From Polynucleobacter sp. MWH-Berg-3C6 (GTDB lineage Bacteria > Pseudomonadota > Gammaproteobacteria > Burkholderiales > Burkholderiaceae), in NCBI RefSeq assembly GCF_018881855.1, contig NZ_JACVPN010000005.1, forward strand, positions 62,001 to 126,000: a stretch of DNA of 64,000 nucleotides, read 5' to 3'. This document shows, in pieces, positions 28,792-38,200 of this stretch (positions are counted from its first letter, which is position 1; each line of letters begins with the position of its first letter). The position numbers and the translations under genes are program-made. The notes below the pieces were generated by a model, which saw nothing but the letters and a program-made list of their open reading frames with translations, made no database searches and was not told where the DNA came from.

Positions 28792-28830
28792 AGCACCACA
28801 GAGGCTTACTGGCTGGGCTTTAAAAGTTAA

Positions 28831-28852
28831 TTGGGGGAATTTTGGGGGAATT
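28831..28852 (+). repeat. Left arm-type repeats (2 x TTGGGGGAATT)
   Basis: Two contiguous copies of an 11-base unit just inside the left prophage end. The matching units at the right end (43434-43477) suggest integrase arm-binding sites. Confidence 0.6.
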
Positions 28853-28856
28853 GTTT

Positions 28857-29816
28857 TTAAACCTTAATCATCTGCCCGCGCCACCAAACGTGATCCTCAT
28901 CTACTACCTCACAAAGCTCTGGCGGCATAAGCTTTCCATCCTTAATTGTACCCACTGCAAAGCCCTGGCGCCAGTTGCGCGGGTTATCTTCCATATACCC
29001 AAATTGACTGCCCCAGGGATCCGCTAGGGTTCCCGTATCAACACCATAACGCGTGCCGTTATAGTCCGACCACCGACTCATGCCAAGGGCATGCAAGTGA
29101 CCCGTAAAAAATGACGTTCCGCCTTTTAAAATATTGTTATACGTTGCGTGAACCCCGTTGTGCCAGCGGTGCTTTACCATCACGTCCTCATTAATCATGA
29201 GCGACCAGCAAGACTTCCAGCCTGGCAGATGATCGTCCAGGGTAAAGCCTTTGACGCCTTCATATTGAGGTACGAATCCAGAGAGTTTGGAATCAAAGCG
29301 CACGCAATGGTTTCCGATGGTGCGCACGAACTTAGTATTGCCACCTTTGCAGGCCTTCTCAAGCTCGCCTAAGCGCTCCTGAACGGCCTCAAGCTCTTGC
29401 TGGACAGTTGGTCTAGCCTCATATCCAATCCTAGCGTGAGAGCTAATTGAGGTGCCATCCAGTATGTCGCCGTTGGCAATCAGCATGCGTGGTTTGATTG
29501 TAGGCAGTAGCTTGCACAGTGCACGATGGGCAGTGCTGATTAATCCTGGGAAATAGTGGGCGTCTGAGAACACGACGAATACACCATCGCTCATTTCTAC
29601 CTTAATCCTGACTTTATCTTCAGGGATCGTCATCTTGTATTGAGCGTTTCCGTGGGTGGCTGGGAGCGTAATTCCATGCTTAGATTGAATCTGCACCCTG
29701 CGGCTATTGACTTTCCTAAGATCCATTCCTAAGTGCCTAGATACCTTAGCGGCAGATTTCAATTCCATCCACACCTTGATGAATTGATCGTCAGAATACT
29801 TATGCGGCTTTGTCAT
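28857..29816 (-). CDS. Phage metallophosphoesterase with N-terminal helix-turn-helix-like part
   Basis: 319 residues. The N-terminal about 50 residues (AAKVSRHLGMDLRKVNSRRVQ) look like a helix-turn-helix. From about residue 75 the calcineurin-like phosphoesterase motifs follow in order: SDAHYFP, NGDILDG, GNH and GHLHA. The family hydrolyses phosphomonoesters or diesters using two metals. It is the last gene of the leftward prophage operon, next to the left att. Its role in the phage is unknown. Confidence 0.8.
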   Translation of the reverse strand: MTKPHKYSDDQFIKVWMELKSAAKVSRHLGMDLRKVNSRRVQIQSKHGITLPATHGNAQYKMTIPEDKVRIKVEMSDGVFVVFSDAHYFPGLISTAHRALCKLLPTIKPRMLIANGDILDGTSISSHARIGYEARPTVQQELEAVQERLGELEKACKGGNTKFVRTIGNHCVRFDSKLSGFVPQYEGVKGFTLDDHLPGWKSCWSLMINEDVMVKHRWHNGVHATYNNILKGGTSFFTGHLHALGMSRWSDYNGTRYGVDTGTLADPWGSQFGYMEDNPRNWRQGFAVGTIKDGKLMPPELCEVVDEDHVWWRGQMIKV

Positions 29817-29818
29817 AT

Positions 29819-30256
29819 TTACCCTAGTTTTTTAATCCAATAACAAGCACCTGGGAGTCCCCAAGGTTTGCTCGGTTTATACATACGAAAGCCATTGGCA
29901 ATTAAGTTGTTTGCCGATGGGCAGTTATCAGTGGTGTCCGTAACTAAATGCGTCCACCCTTGTTTTTTGGCATAACGCACGCGCACTTGAATAAGACGGC
30001 GATGCAGTCCTAGGCCGCGGTAGTCCCACTTGACCCCTGCCCTGCACATGTATCCCGTCTTGCGCCAGGAAGATGAGGCATTAACGCCGCAAAATCCAAT
30101 GGGTTTGATGCCGTCATAGGCAATCCACCATGCGCCAGAGTCAAACTCGATCAGCTCATCTAGGCGGAAGAATTGGCTATGTAATTGCTTGAGGGCAGCC
30201 TGGATCTCTTCTTTTTGAATATCAACGGATTTAATTTTTAAATGGGTTGATCTCAT
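29819..30256 (-). CDS. GNAT-family N-acetyltransferase
   Basis: 145 residues with a GNAT fold pattern: IAYDGIKPIGFCGVN strand, then the acetyl-CoA loop region VKWDYRGLGLHRRLIQ (an R/Q-x-x-G-x-G-like YRGLGL) and DTTDNCPSANNLIANGF at the end. The substrate is unknown. Similar small acetyltransferases occur in phage and accessory regions. It lies 3 bases before the phosphoesterase gene. Confidence 0.78.
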   Translation of the reverse strand: MRSTHLKIKSVDIQKEEIQAALKQLHSQFFRLDELIEFDSGAWWIAYDGIKPIGFCGVNASSSWRKTGYMCRAGVKWDYRGLGLHRRLIQVRVRYAKKQGWTHLVTDTTDNCPSANNLIANGFRMYKPSKPWGLPGACYWIKKLG

Positions 30257-30260
30257 CGCG

Positions 30261-30473
30261 TCACTTTCGGCCTGAAAGTTGTTTCATTTTTTCTGAGCGC
30301 TCATAATCCTCACGGCATTCAGAATCACAAAATCTTCCCCTAGTAATCACCTCTTCACAATTAAGGCATTGCCCTGTAAAAGCAATCGGCTGGTTCTGGG
30401 CGCGAGCAGCTTTAATGGCAAGCTCACGATCACGCATTTCTTTATCAGTGGCTTGGTCGTATATGTCAGTCAT
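30261..30473 (-). CDS. Small zinc-ribbon protein
   Basis: 70 residues with a C-x2-C (CLNC) and a C-x3-C (CDSEC) pair, 13 residues apart, which likely bind one zinc. DksA/TraR-like or other phage zinc-ribbon proteins have this layout, but the TraR family match is not certain. Overlaps the end of the upstream spanin gene by 8 bases. Confidence 0.65.
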   Translation of the reverse strand: MTDIYDQATDKEMRDRELAIKAARAQNQPIAFTGQCLNCEEVITRGRFCDSECREDYERSEKMKQLSGRK

Positions 30474-30945
30474 TTGATGCCTTTATTGCTTCAATCTGCG
30501 CCGCTACTTCGTGGTACTTTCGGTGGTTTTCGATGGAGGTGGAGAGTACGGCAGCAATGTCAATGGGGGAGCAGAGAGCATCAGTGCTGATTGGGAGCGA
30601 GGCTTCACCAGTGGCGCTGGCGTTGAACAGGCGGATAAAGCCAAAAGTAATAGCGCAATTACTAGGGTTGATACCAAAAGTGCCGTTAACGTATAGCGCT
30701 TTGGCTTGTCCTTGATAGATGGCACTTTTGCCTTGCTCGATTCGAAGCGAGGTGATAAAGCCTGCAGTGGCTTTTTGGGTTTTGGCTTGCTCGGTGATGA
30801 CCGCTTGGGTGATGGCTTCTTGACGGCTGGCTTTGTCGCTGGCGATTTGCGCTTCGTAGTGGTTTTTCGTGTAGTTGTGACCAAGGTATAAACCTCCTGA
30901 AATGGATAAAGCAAAGGTGAGCAAATAGCTCATAAGTGAATTCAT
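30466..30945 (-). CDS. Rz-like inner-membrane spanin
   Basis: About 159 residues: an N-terminal membrane helix (MSYLLTFALSISGGLYLG), then a helical Lys/Gln/Ala-rich periplasmic part. Spanins fuse the two membranes in the last step of lysis. The ATG at 30945 overlaps the endolysin stop (ATGA) and has an AGAAGG ribosome site, so it is preferred to 30963. A lipoprotein frame (Rz1-like) is nested inside. Confidence 0.75.
   Translation of the reverse strand: MNSLMSYLLTFALSISGGLYLGHNYTKNHYEAQIASDKASRQEAITQAVITEQAKTQKATAGFITSLRIEQGKSAIYQGQAKALYVNGTFGINPSNCAITFGFIRLFNASATGEASLPISTDALCSPIDIAAVLSTSIENHRKYHEVAAQIEAIKASND
30504..30677 (-). CDS. Rz1-like outer-membrane spanin, nested in Rz
   Basis: In another frame of the Rz gene there is a hydrophobic segment ending in a lipobox (LLALSAC) followed by a Pro/Ser/Thr-rich tail of about 40 residues, as in Rz1. 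The open frame extends further upstream to 30914 with Lys/Pro-rich sequence, but a signal peptide start near the TTG at 30677 gives a typical o-spanin size. No strong ribosome binding site is seen. Confidence 0.6.
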   Translation of the reverse strand: MVSTLVIALLLLALSACSTPAPLVKPRSQSALMLSAPPLTLLPYSPPPSKTTESTTK

Positions 30946-31421
30946 AAGGCACCTTCTAGGCAAATGGTTTTTTCTAGGTTACGGCGCGTAGTCAATCCTG
31001 GTAATTCCACAAGCACTCCAAGGACGCTTGCTTTATTCCAGCGCGTCAGTTGCTCACACGCTTCTTTAATGCGTCCAGTTGCAAGCAGGCGGGCTGCCGT
31101 GCTCTTTTTTTGGTTGCAGGCTATGGTTGACCCCAGGTTAAATACAGCGTCCCCAAAAGCCGCTAAAACGGGCGCGGGTAATCCTGGAGCGCAACGCTCT
31201 ACTTCGCTAATGGCCTGGCGCATATCTTCAGTTAAGAATTGAGAGCACTCATCTAGCGAGTATTTTTTCTTGGGATCAATGTCAGATCCCGTATGCCCCA
31301 TACACACAGTCAAAATTCCTGGCGGGTCGTAATAGGCGATTTGGCGTAGGCCTTCTGCAGGAATAGCAATCGCAGTGGCAATAGCGGTGGCGGCAGCTAT
31401 GCGCCTCTGGTTGTCATTCAT
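30942..31421 (-). CDS. Phage endolysin, lysozyme family (GH24), SAR type
   Basis: 159 residues. A weakly hydrophobic N terminus (AAATAIATAIAIPAEG) could act as a signal-anchor-release segment. The catalytic Glu in EGLRQIAYYD and the following Asp and Thr match the GH24 E-D-T triad pattern, ahead of TVCMGHTGSDI. It cuts peptidoglycan at the end of the lytic cycle. The start at 31421 overlaps the holin stop by four bases. Confidence 0.85.
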   Translation of the reverse strand: MNDNQRRIAAATAIATAIAIPAEGLRQIAYYDPPGILTVCMGHTGSDIDPKKKYSLDECSQFLTEDMRQAISEVERCAPGLPAPVLAAFGDAVFNLGSTIACNQKKSTAARLLATGRIKEACEQLTRWNKASVLGVLVELPGLTTRRNLEKTICLEGAL

Positions 31422-31636
31422 ATATTCTTTTGAGCTACTACGCGGCTGACGTATGAGCAAAAAGAGCAAATGCCAGAGATGGCGGCAAACTTGCCAGGGC
31501 TAAAGTATTGATCGCCGTAAAGACTATTCCACACCTCTATGCCAGAAAATAGCCCTGCAGCTATGGCAAAGCGCATCGCCCAGGACTTGCGTAATATCTC
31601 TTTCCAATTGGGATACAGGCTGAGTGAAAATTTCAT
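31418..31636 (-). CDS. Putative holin
   Basis: 72 residues with a basic amphipathic start and two hydrophobic segments (about 22-36 and 50-66). It resembles small phage holins of the DUF7940 type (WKEILRKSWAMRFAIAAGLFSGIEV). Its place just before the endolysin, with overlapping stop and start, fits a holin. Function is inferred from position and shape. Confidence 0.65.
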   Translation of the reverse strand: MKFSLSLYPNWKEILRKSWAMRFAIAAGLFSGIEVWNSLYGDQYFSPGKFAAISGICSFCSYVSRVVAQKNI

Positions 31637-31717
31637 CCACTCATGCTATTGGTGCTGGTAAGTTCTTATGAATCTTTGTATGATTAAAGAATGAACAAAA
31701 ATCCAAGGAGTACAAAA

Positions 31718-32272
31718 ATGAAAACAATCATGAGTATTGTTTTAGTATGTGCAGCGCTGGTATCTTTAAAAGCGTTCGCTCAAAATAATTCTGAATTATT
31801 TAGTAAAGAAGTAGAAAGAATAGTTGCTCAATATGAAGCTAAGAAAATTAGTCAATCTGTGGCCGCAAAAGAAATTCTTATTGCTTCAAAAGCCTATTTT
31901 CCAAGCGATAAATTAACGCAAGATTATTACCAGTCATTAGCAGATTACTCCGATCAGCTTGCCAAAAAAACAATATCTCAAAAGCAATTTGATGAGCTCA
32001 CAAATGCAAGGGTTGAGCGTTATGCGGCAGCCATGGAAGATAGAAAAGAAGCCAATGCGCGTGCGTTTCGACAGGCTGAATTAGAAAATGACAGAATGCG
32101 TCAAGCTCAAGCTTCCGCTTATGCTGATGCAGCACAGCAATATAGAAATACTGCTGCAACGGCTACTATGCTTAATGGTATTGGCAGGGCTTTCAATAAC
32201 TCATTTGGTCAATCGATCACCCCGCCATTACAGATCTGCAATTACTACGGCGGAACCCGTTACTGCCAATAA
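31718..32272 (+). CDS. Possible prophage moron: secreted helical protein
   Basis: About 184 residues with a signal peptide (MKTIMSIVLVCAALVSLKAFAQ) followed by a long charged, helical, coiled-coil-like part, and a tail with two Cys (ICNYYGGTRYC). It is on the strand opposite to its late-gene neighbours, which fits a moron with its own promoter. The ATG at 31718 is chosen because AAGGAG precedes it by 7 bases. No family recognised. Confidence 0.65.
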   Translation: MKTIMSIVLVCAALVSLKAFAQNNSELFSKEVERIVAQYEAKKISQSVAAKEILIASKAYFPSDKLTQDYYQSLADYSDQLAKKTISQKQFDELTNARVERYAAAMEDRKEANARAFRQAELENDRMRQAQASAYADAAQQYRNTAATATMLNGIGRAFNNSFGQSITPPLQICNYYGGTRYCQ

Positions 32273-35200
32273 TTACTTACGCAATTCCTCATTTTTCTTG
32301 CGTAGTTCATTTAGCTTGTCCTGCTGAGAAGCAATATATCTACCCTTTGAATCAGGAGTCATACCCTGATTTCTTTGGGCACTACTGATATTGGCGCCAA
32401 TCTCTTTAGCCTCTTTCTGAATACCAGCGGCTTGATAATCAATGCCACGCTCAGGATCAAATGAGCGGATCTTCGTGCCAGTAAATACATCAAGCACAGT
32501 AGGAATGGCTTTAATTGGATCACCTGCTTTGGTTTTTCCTGTATAGCCTAGCATTTCAGTATCAAAGGTATTGGCGCTGGCATCCATCAGCTTATTAAAG
32601 TTGTAGCTACCTAGAATCATTGGGGCATTCGGTGCAAACTGGCGATACAAGTAAGCGCCACGCGCTTGCGCTGCTTCCCACTTAGTATCTGATTTCTTCA
32701 CCAAATCTTTTCCTGTAAAGGTATCTTGGTTATAAATAACCGCCTGCATGATTGATAAGACAGGATGGCTTGGCATAAACGGCGCTGGTAAAGGCAATCC
32801 ATTGGTCTGATTATTAATATCAAACAAATCACCCAATGGGACGCGGCGGCTCATGTCCATAAAGGCTGGATTGCCCTCAATATCAAATGGCATACGAATA
32901 GATTTTTGTGTACCAATCGCAGTGCGGCCTTGCATATACTCTGGCATGCCCTTGCGCTCTTTCTCTTCATCGCCACCCATCACCATGTAAGCAAGCCAGT
33001 TAGCTCCGCCCAATAATGCAATCGGCGCCAACAAGCGATCTGGCCTAGTCATGGCAGTGTGCAGCACCATTGGAATGGCTTTATAGGTGTAAGCAAAGAA
33101 TGGTGAGTAAGTGCGCTTTAAAAGCTCAATACCTTCTGGCATATCAGAGTAGTTAAATACATAGCGCTCAGCATCTGTAATCGCAGCTTGTGGATCCATG
33201 CCAGATTTACGGCGATCAATGTAGAGCATTAATTTAAAGAATTGATCTTCAAACTCATACGCCTTTTGCATATTCTCGCGATACCAAGACAATGGCTTGC
33301 CAGGATACTTCTTAGAAAACTCAATGACCTTGGCTACGCGTGAGGCTGCTACGGACTCCAAATCTTCCATCGAATTAAAGTCTGGCATGAGTATTTGCTG
33401 AATTTCTTGATTGGCAAACTCATTACCGAATAGGCCGTTATCAACCGCTTCATTCCAATAGGTGCCCTTGGTTCTAAATTCGCGTAAGGTTTCACGCCAA
33501 TGGGACGGGCTGGCTGGATTGACGCCTGCAAAGTAAACAGTAAAGAGGTTGCTCACTACGTTATTGCCATGCGATACAGGGTTCCAAACAGTCTTACCCT
33601 CTTTCCAGAAGTTCAGCGCCTTGTCGTACACCGCCATCAAAATGCCCTTTGGCTGCGTGTTGCGAGTTAAAGCGTCTAAGACTTGCGGACTGACGTACAG
33701 GCCTGCTAGAGCGCCGTATTGCTTAACGCCAGGCGCACCTTTGATCTCAGTAGTGGGCACTTGTTTCCAGCCACCAGGATTAAAGGATTTAGCTAATTCT
33801 GAGTTGGTGGAGATTGCTTTAAACAGGCGACCAATTGCAATATCCTTTTGTGTTTCAACGTAGCCCATGGCATAACGGAATACGCCGTCGCGGATCTCGC
33901 CCATTTCTGCGCGTTCCGATTCGGTGTAGTCACGCCACATCAAGACTTTGGCATCTTGATAGTTTGGCGGAATGGGTTGTGATTTATCAAAGGCTTCAAA
34001 AAGATCTTTTGGTAATTCGCTACCATCAGTCATAGACGATGGATTCCAGCCCAATTTCTTAGCCATCGCTACATTGGCAGCAGGCATTTCAGCAAACATA
34101 CCGCGAGTTTTGAGGCGATCACCACGGATCTTCATGCGTGCCTTGGTAAACCAGCCCGCCAGTAATGCAGGGTTAGTAAGCTTGGCAGCTAATCCATGTT
34201 TGTAAAGACGTGGCAAGTAGTTTGTCACTAGGCGCTCATCAGAGATCATGCCCAGATCAATCAATTGCTTCGCTTGTACGTCCAATGCGCTAGTGACTTT
34301 AGCCGCTAAATCGACAATCTCTTGCGCAGGCAAATCGCCCACAATGGCGTTCTTCTCAACCAAATCAGACAATGTTTCGCGCTGCTCTGGTGAGAGCTCC
34401 ATGCCTGCTTCGGCAATGCGCTTGGCGTTCTCATTGGCTTTTAATTGATCGACCTTAAACTGACGCATCATTTGCTTAAAGGCTTCTGGCTTATTGTCTG
34501 CCAGCTTGATAGCGCCTAAATGCTCGCTTGCCAAAGTTGAAAGGTTCTTATAAAGCTTGAGGCCAGCAGTGTATTGGGTTTGACCAAACTCATTTTTACT
34601 TAATGAGAATAGGTCTTTAGCCGATACCTTTTCAAATTTTTGCTTAGGTACGCCCAGATCTATATCGTCCTGCAGATCATCTTCCATGTCTTGAATACGG
34701 AATGCCGTATCAGGCAAATCGACAAATGGATTTTGCGTAGCTGCTGAGTTGTTCTGTAGATTGGTAAAGACGGAGCGAATCAAAAGCTGCGCCTCGCTCG
34801 GATTCATTGCCCGAATCTGCGTTGCATAGGTCTTAAAGCCCAAGAAGTCGGCTAATTGCGCTAACCATTTTCGCAAGGTTTCGGTAGTCTTAGTCCAGGC
34901 GGTTGGCTTGAAATACTGCTCAGGGTTGACCTCAGCTAAGTTTGCTAAGGCCTCATCGATTCCTCTAGCCTTGGCATACTGCTCGCCATGGATAGTGAGC
35001 GTATCGATACCCACGGCATCGGTTTTCATCCAGTTATCGGCATACGCACGCAAAGACTCATCTACGGCGTAAAGCTTGTTCATCTGAGTGATAAACTGAT
35101 CTTTCGATAAGAATCGGCGTAGGCCGTAGTGGAGCAATTCGTGGAAAACAGTTCTCTCAACATCCTCAGTGGTTTTAAGGCCTTTGAGGAAAAGCACAAT

Positions 35201-38200
35201 CTCCCCGTTAACTACTGCACCAGTTACCCTGGCGTCACTATCTGCACTCTCCGACGGGAAAAGGTCGCTGACCTTGTTCATCACCTTGATAGCGGGAATG
35301 CTACCGAATCGGCTGGTCAAGTTTGTGACCAGAGTTTCTACTTGTTTGGTAGAAATGCTACCTGACGTTTTGCCTTCACCTAAGCGACTAAAGATCCGAA
35401 TACCTTTATCAGTTGGCGCAGTTTCTACAGTCTGAAAGAAGCTATCAAACGCAGCGCGTAACGCTGGGAGCTCATCGACCATTGGGTAAGGATAGCTATT
35501 CTCATCAGCCATACCCATTGCTTCATGCGCTTTCCAACCTTTTTCCGATACGATATTTGCTAAGTAATCGTTCGACACACCCTGATCTTCAAGCTTGGAA
35601 ATTAAGTATGACTCAAATGAGCGCGCCGACATTTCAATGCTAGTGCTCCAATACTCTTTGATGCGCTTGCCATCCATCTTCAACGAACGCTGCTTGAGTT
35701 TGGACTCGCGTATTGCCTTCATCACGCGCCCAAATGCTTCAGTCATTTCTAAGCGAACGTCGTCTAATCCTTTATAGCGTGAGCCAACGGACGCCAGAGA
35801 TACGGCAGAAGAGTCGGTCATAAAGTCCAATGGCTTTTTGCCCATGCGCGAGAAGTAATTGTCTAGTGCATGCCACCATTCATGGCCTAAGCTTCCTGCC
35901 CCACTCTTCTTGGTCATATTGATAACCACAAAGCCACTCTCATAGTGCGCTGCTGCTGGATCAATACCGCCTTTACCGCGAGCACCAAAGGCTAACCCGA
36001 GCTCACCATTTAGGGAAAGTGCTTTAGGCGGCAATCCCAATACGGCTGCCATATCCATGAGCGCATCAAAAGCTTCGTTAAGGTCTGCCTGGCGCTTGCC
36101 CTGCTCTACCCAATTACCAAACTCCACACCTCTAAAGCCAAAGGTTTCGCCAAAGTATTGCGGCGTAACATCCTCACCATTGCGCATATCCTCGCCTACT
36201 CGGGGATTGTTATCTTCACGGCGCACCCTTGGGGTTTCTTTAAACTTCTCCAGCTTGGCGACTAATTCCTCTTGATTGGCGGCGCGATATTCTCTAGCTT
36301 CTTTGGAGGTAGAAAAGCCGCCAGCCAGGTCAACGTAATTGCGTCCGACCTTTTTGCCAACGTAAAACTTCTTATCTTTAGTGCGTGAATAAATCACAAA
36401 CTCAACCGATTTTTTCTCAGTTGCGTTATTCATCAAGCTTTCAAATGATTCCTTGAATTTGGCAATTGCCTCTTCTCTGGTATCGGCTGTGACCAATTGT
36501 GTAGGCCAGCGACGCGAGCTCTTGGCTTGAGTTTTTTCTACCGCCCAGATAGTCTTAGCTGGTGAGTAGTTCTTACCTTCAAAGACGCTATAGGAGCCAC
36601 TAGATAAGCGTAGGTTAGCCAAAGACTTGCTATGCCCTACTGCCATATATAAGTCTGCCATGCCGCCAATTGCGCTATATTTGTTAAGGATCTCAATCTC
36701 ATTAACAGGCATCTTGCCTTTGACTAATTCATTAGCAAAGTTACGCAAGGTCGTGACGTTATCTGCCCAGGAGTTCAGGCGATACGATTTCTTAGGTTTA
36801 GTGGGTACACTCTCACGCATTGCACGAACCACGGCTACAGTCTTAGGATCTGCGCCTGCCTCAATTAGTTTTTCGTAGTTCGGTTCAGGCCAGGCTCTTG
36901 CAAATGGAATGCTGGCTGCATCTAATTCGGTTGCCGCTTCTAGGTTATCGCCATAAAGATTCCATACGTCTTTACGGGCTCCGCCGATCTTCTCGCCAAA
37001 GTCTTTGATTTCTGATTTGAGTTTGGCTGGCTCGCTTGGAGTGCTGCCTAGTAAATCTTGCTGGCCTTGCGCTGCGGCAACATCGGCCTCACGATCACTG
37101 CCAGTTAAATTGAATTGACCGACTTCGGCATCAGCTTTAGCGCGTGCATCGGCAGCGCGGTCTGCTTCTTGTTTGGCTTTCTCAGCTGCATCCTTAGCCT
37201 CTTGCGCAGCTTTGAGTGCAGCTTCGGTTTGACTTTCTAGGCTGAAGGATTCTTGGGCATTGCGTTGTGATCCAGTCCCAGTTGGTCGAACAGAGCTTTG
37301 TTTTTCTCCTGTGCTTGGCGTAGCTTGATTAGCACCTTGGTCGCCTCGATCTTCTCCTGCGGGGTTAGAGTCGATTCCTCCATTGTCTTGCGCCAGGCGT
37401 CCACCAGTGGGCTCGATTGCTTGGTCGTTAAATTCTGGGATTCGGTCTTGGAGTTCTCCTGATTGCTCCCATTGGGCAATTTCTGCTCTGAGTCCTTCAT
37501 CTTCATCTGGTGTTCTTTCATAGTCTTTACCAACGTCTTTTGCTATTAATTCCTGAGCGTATTCGCTGAGTTTATTAAGGCCTGCCTCTTCTGCATCTTT
37601 GGCAGCAATCCATTCATCATACCCGTCATTTTGGTACTGAGAATACTGATCTTCAATGCCGCTGCCTTCTGCATTGGCGTAGGTTTTACGGCCTCCCTTG
37701 GCCTCTTCCATGAAGAGATCCATCATTTCAGCAAGGTCATGCTTACCATTCTCATCTTGAGAGATAAAACCTAGTTCTTTCAATGAGCTTGCCATGCGAT
37801 CTGCGGATACACCCGCTTTAGTGGCGACTCTAAAGACGCCAGATCCTTTATTACCCAGATCTGCCAGTGATACGCCCCAGTCTTTTACCAATTCGTCAGA
37901 GTTAATGCCTCCTAACTTAGAAATGGCCTGCAACATACTATCTTTTGCAGTGACTTCGCGCTGCTTGGCTACGCGCTTGGCAGTGGCAGCAAGTTGTTTA
38001 TCAGTCTGCGGTCTAAAGCGCACCACAAACCCTTGATTTGAAGGTGCAGCCACCCAACCCTTGCCTGCTTTTTTAGCAACGTCTTGAGCTGCTTTGCGGG
38101 TTTTAAAGACGGATCCGTTCTTAAACACAATATCGCCAATGCGCATGCCAGGCTTCGGCGCCTGCAATTGACTGTGCTTATCTAAATCGATAAAGGCAGG

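Noticed and set aside
30504..30914. Full 136-residue reading of the Rz1-like frame as one protein
   Set aside because: The lipobox at residue 96 implies a signal peptide starting near residue 80; a Lys/Pro-rich 79-residue leader before it is unlikely.
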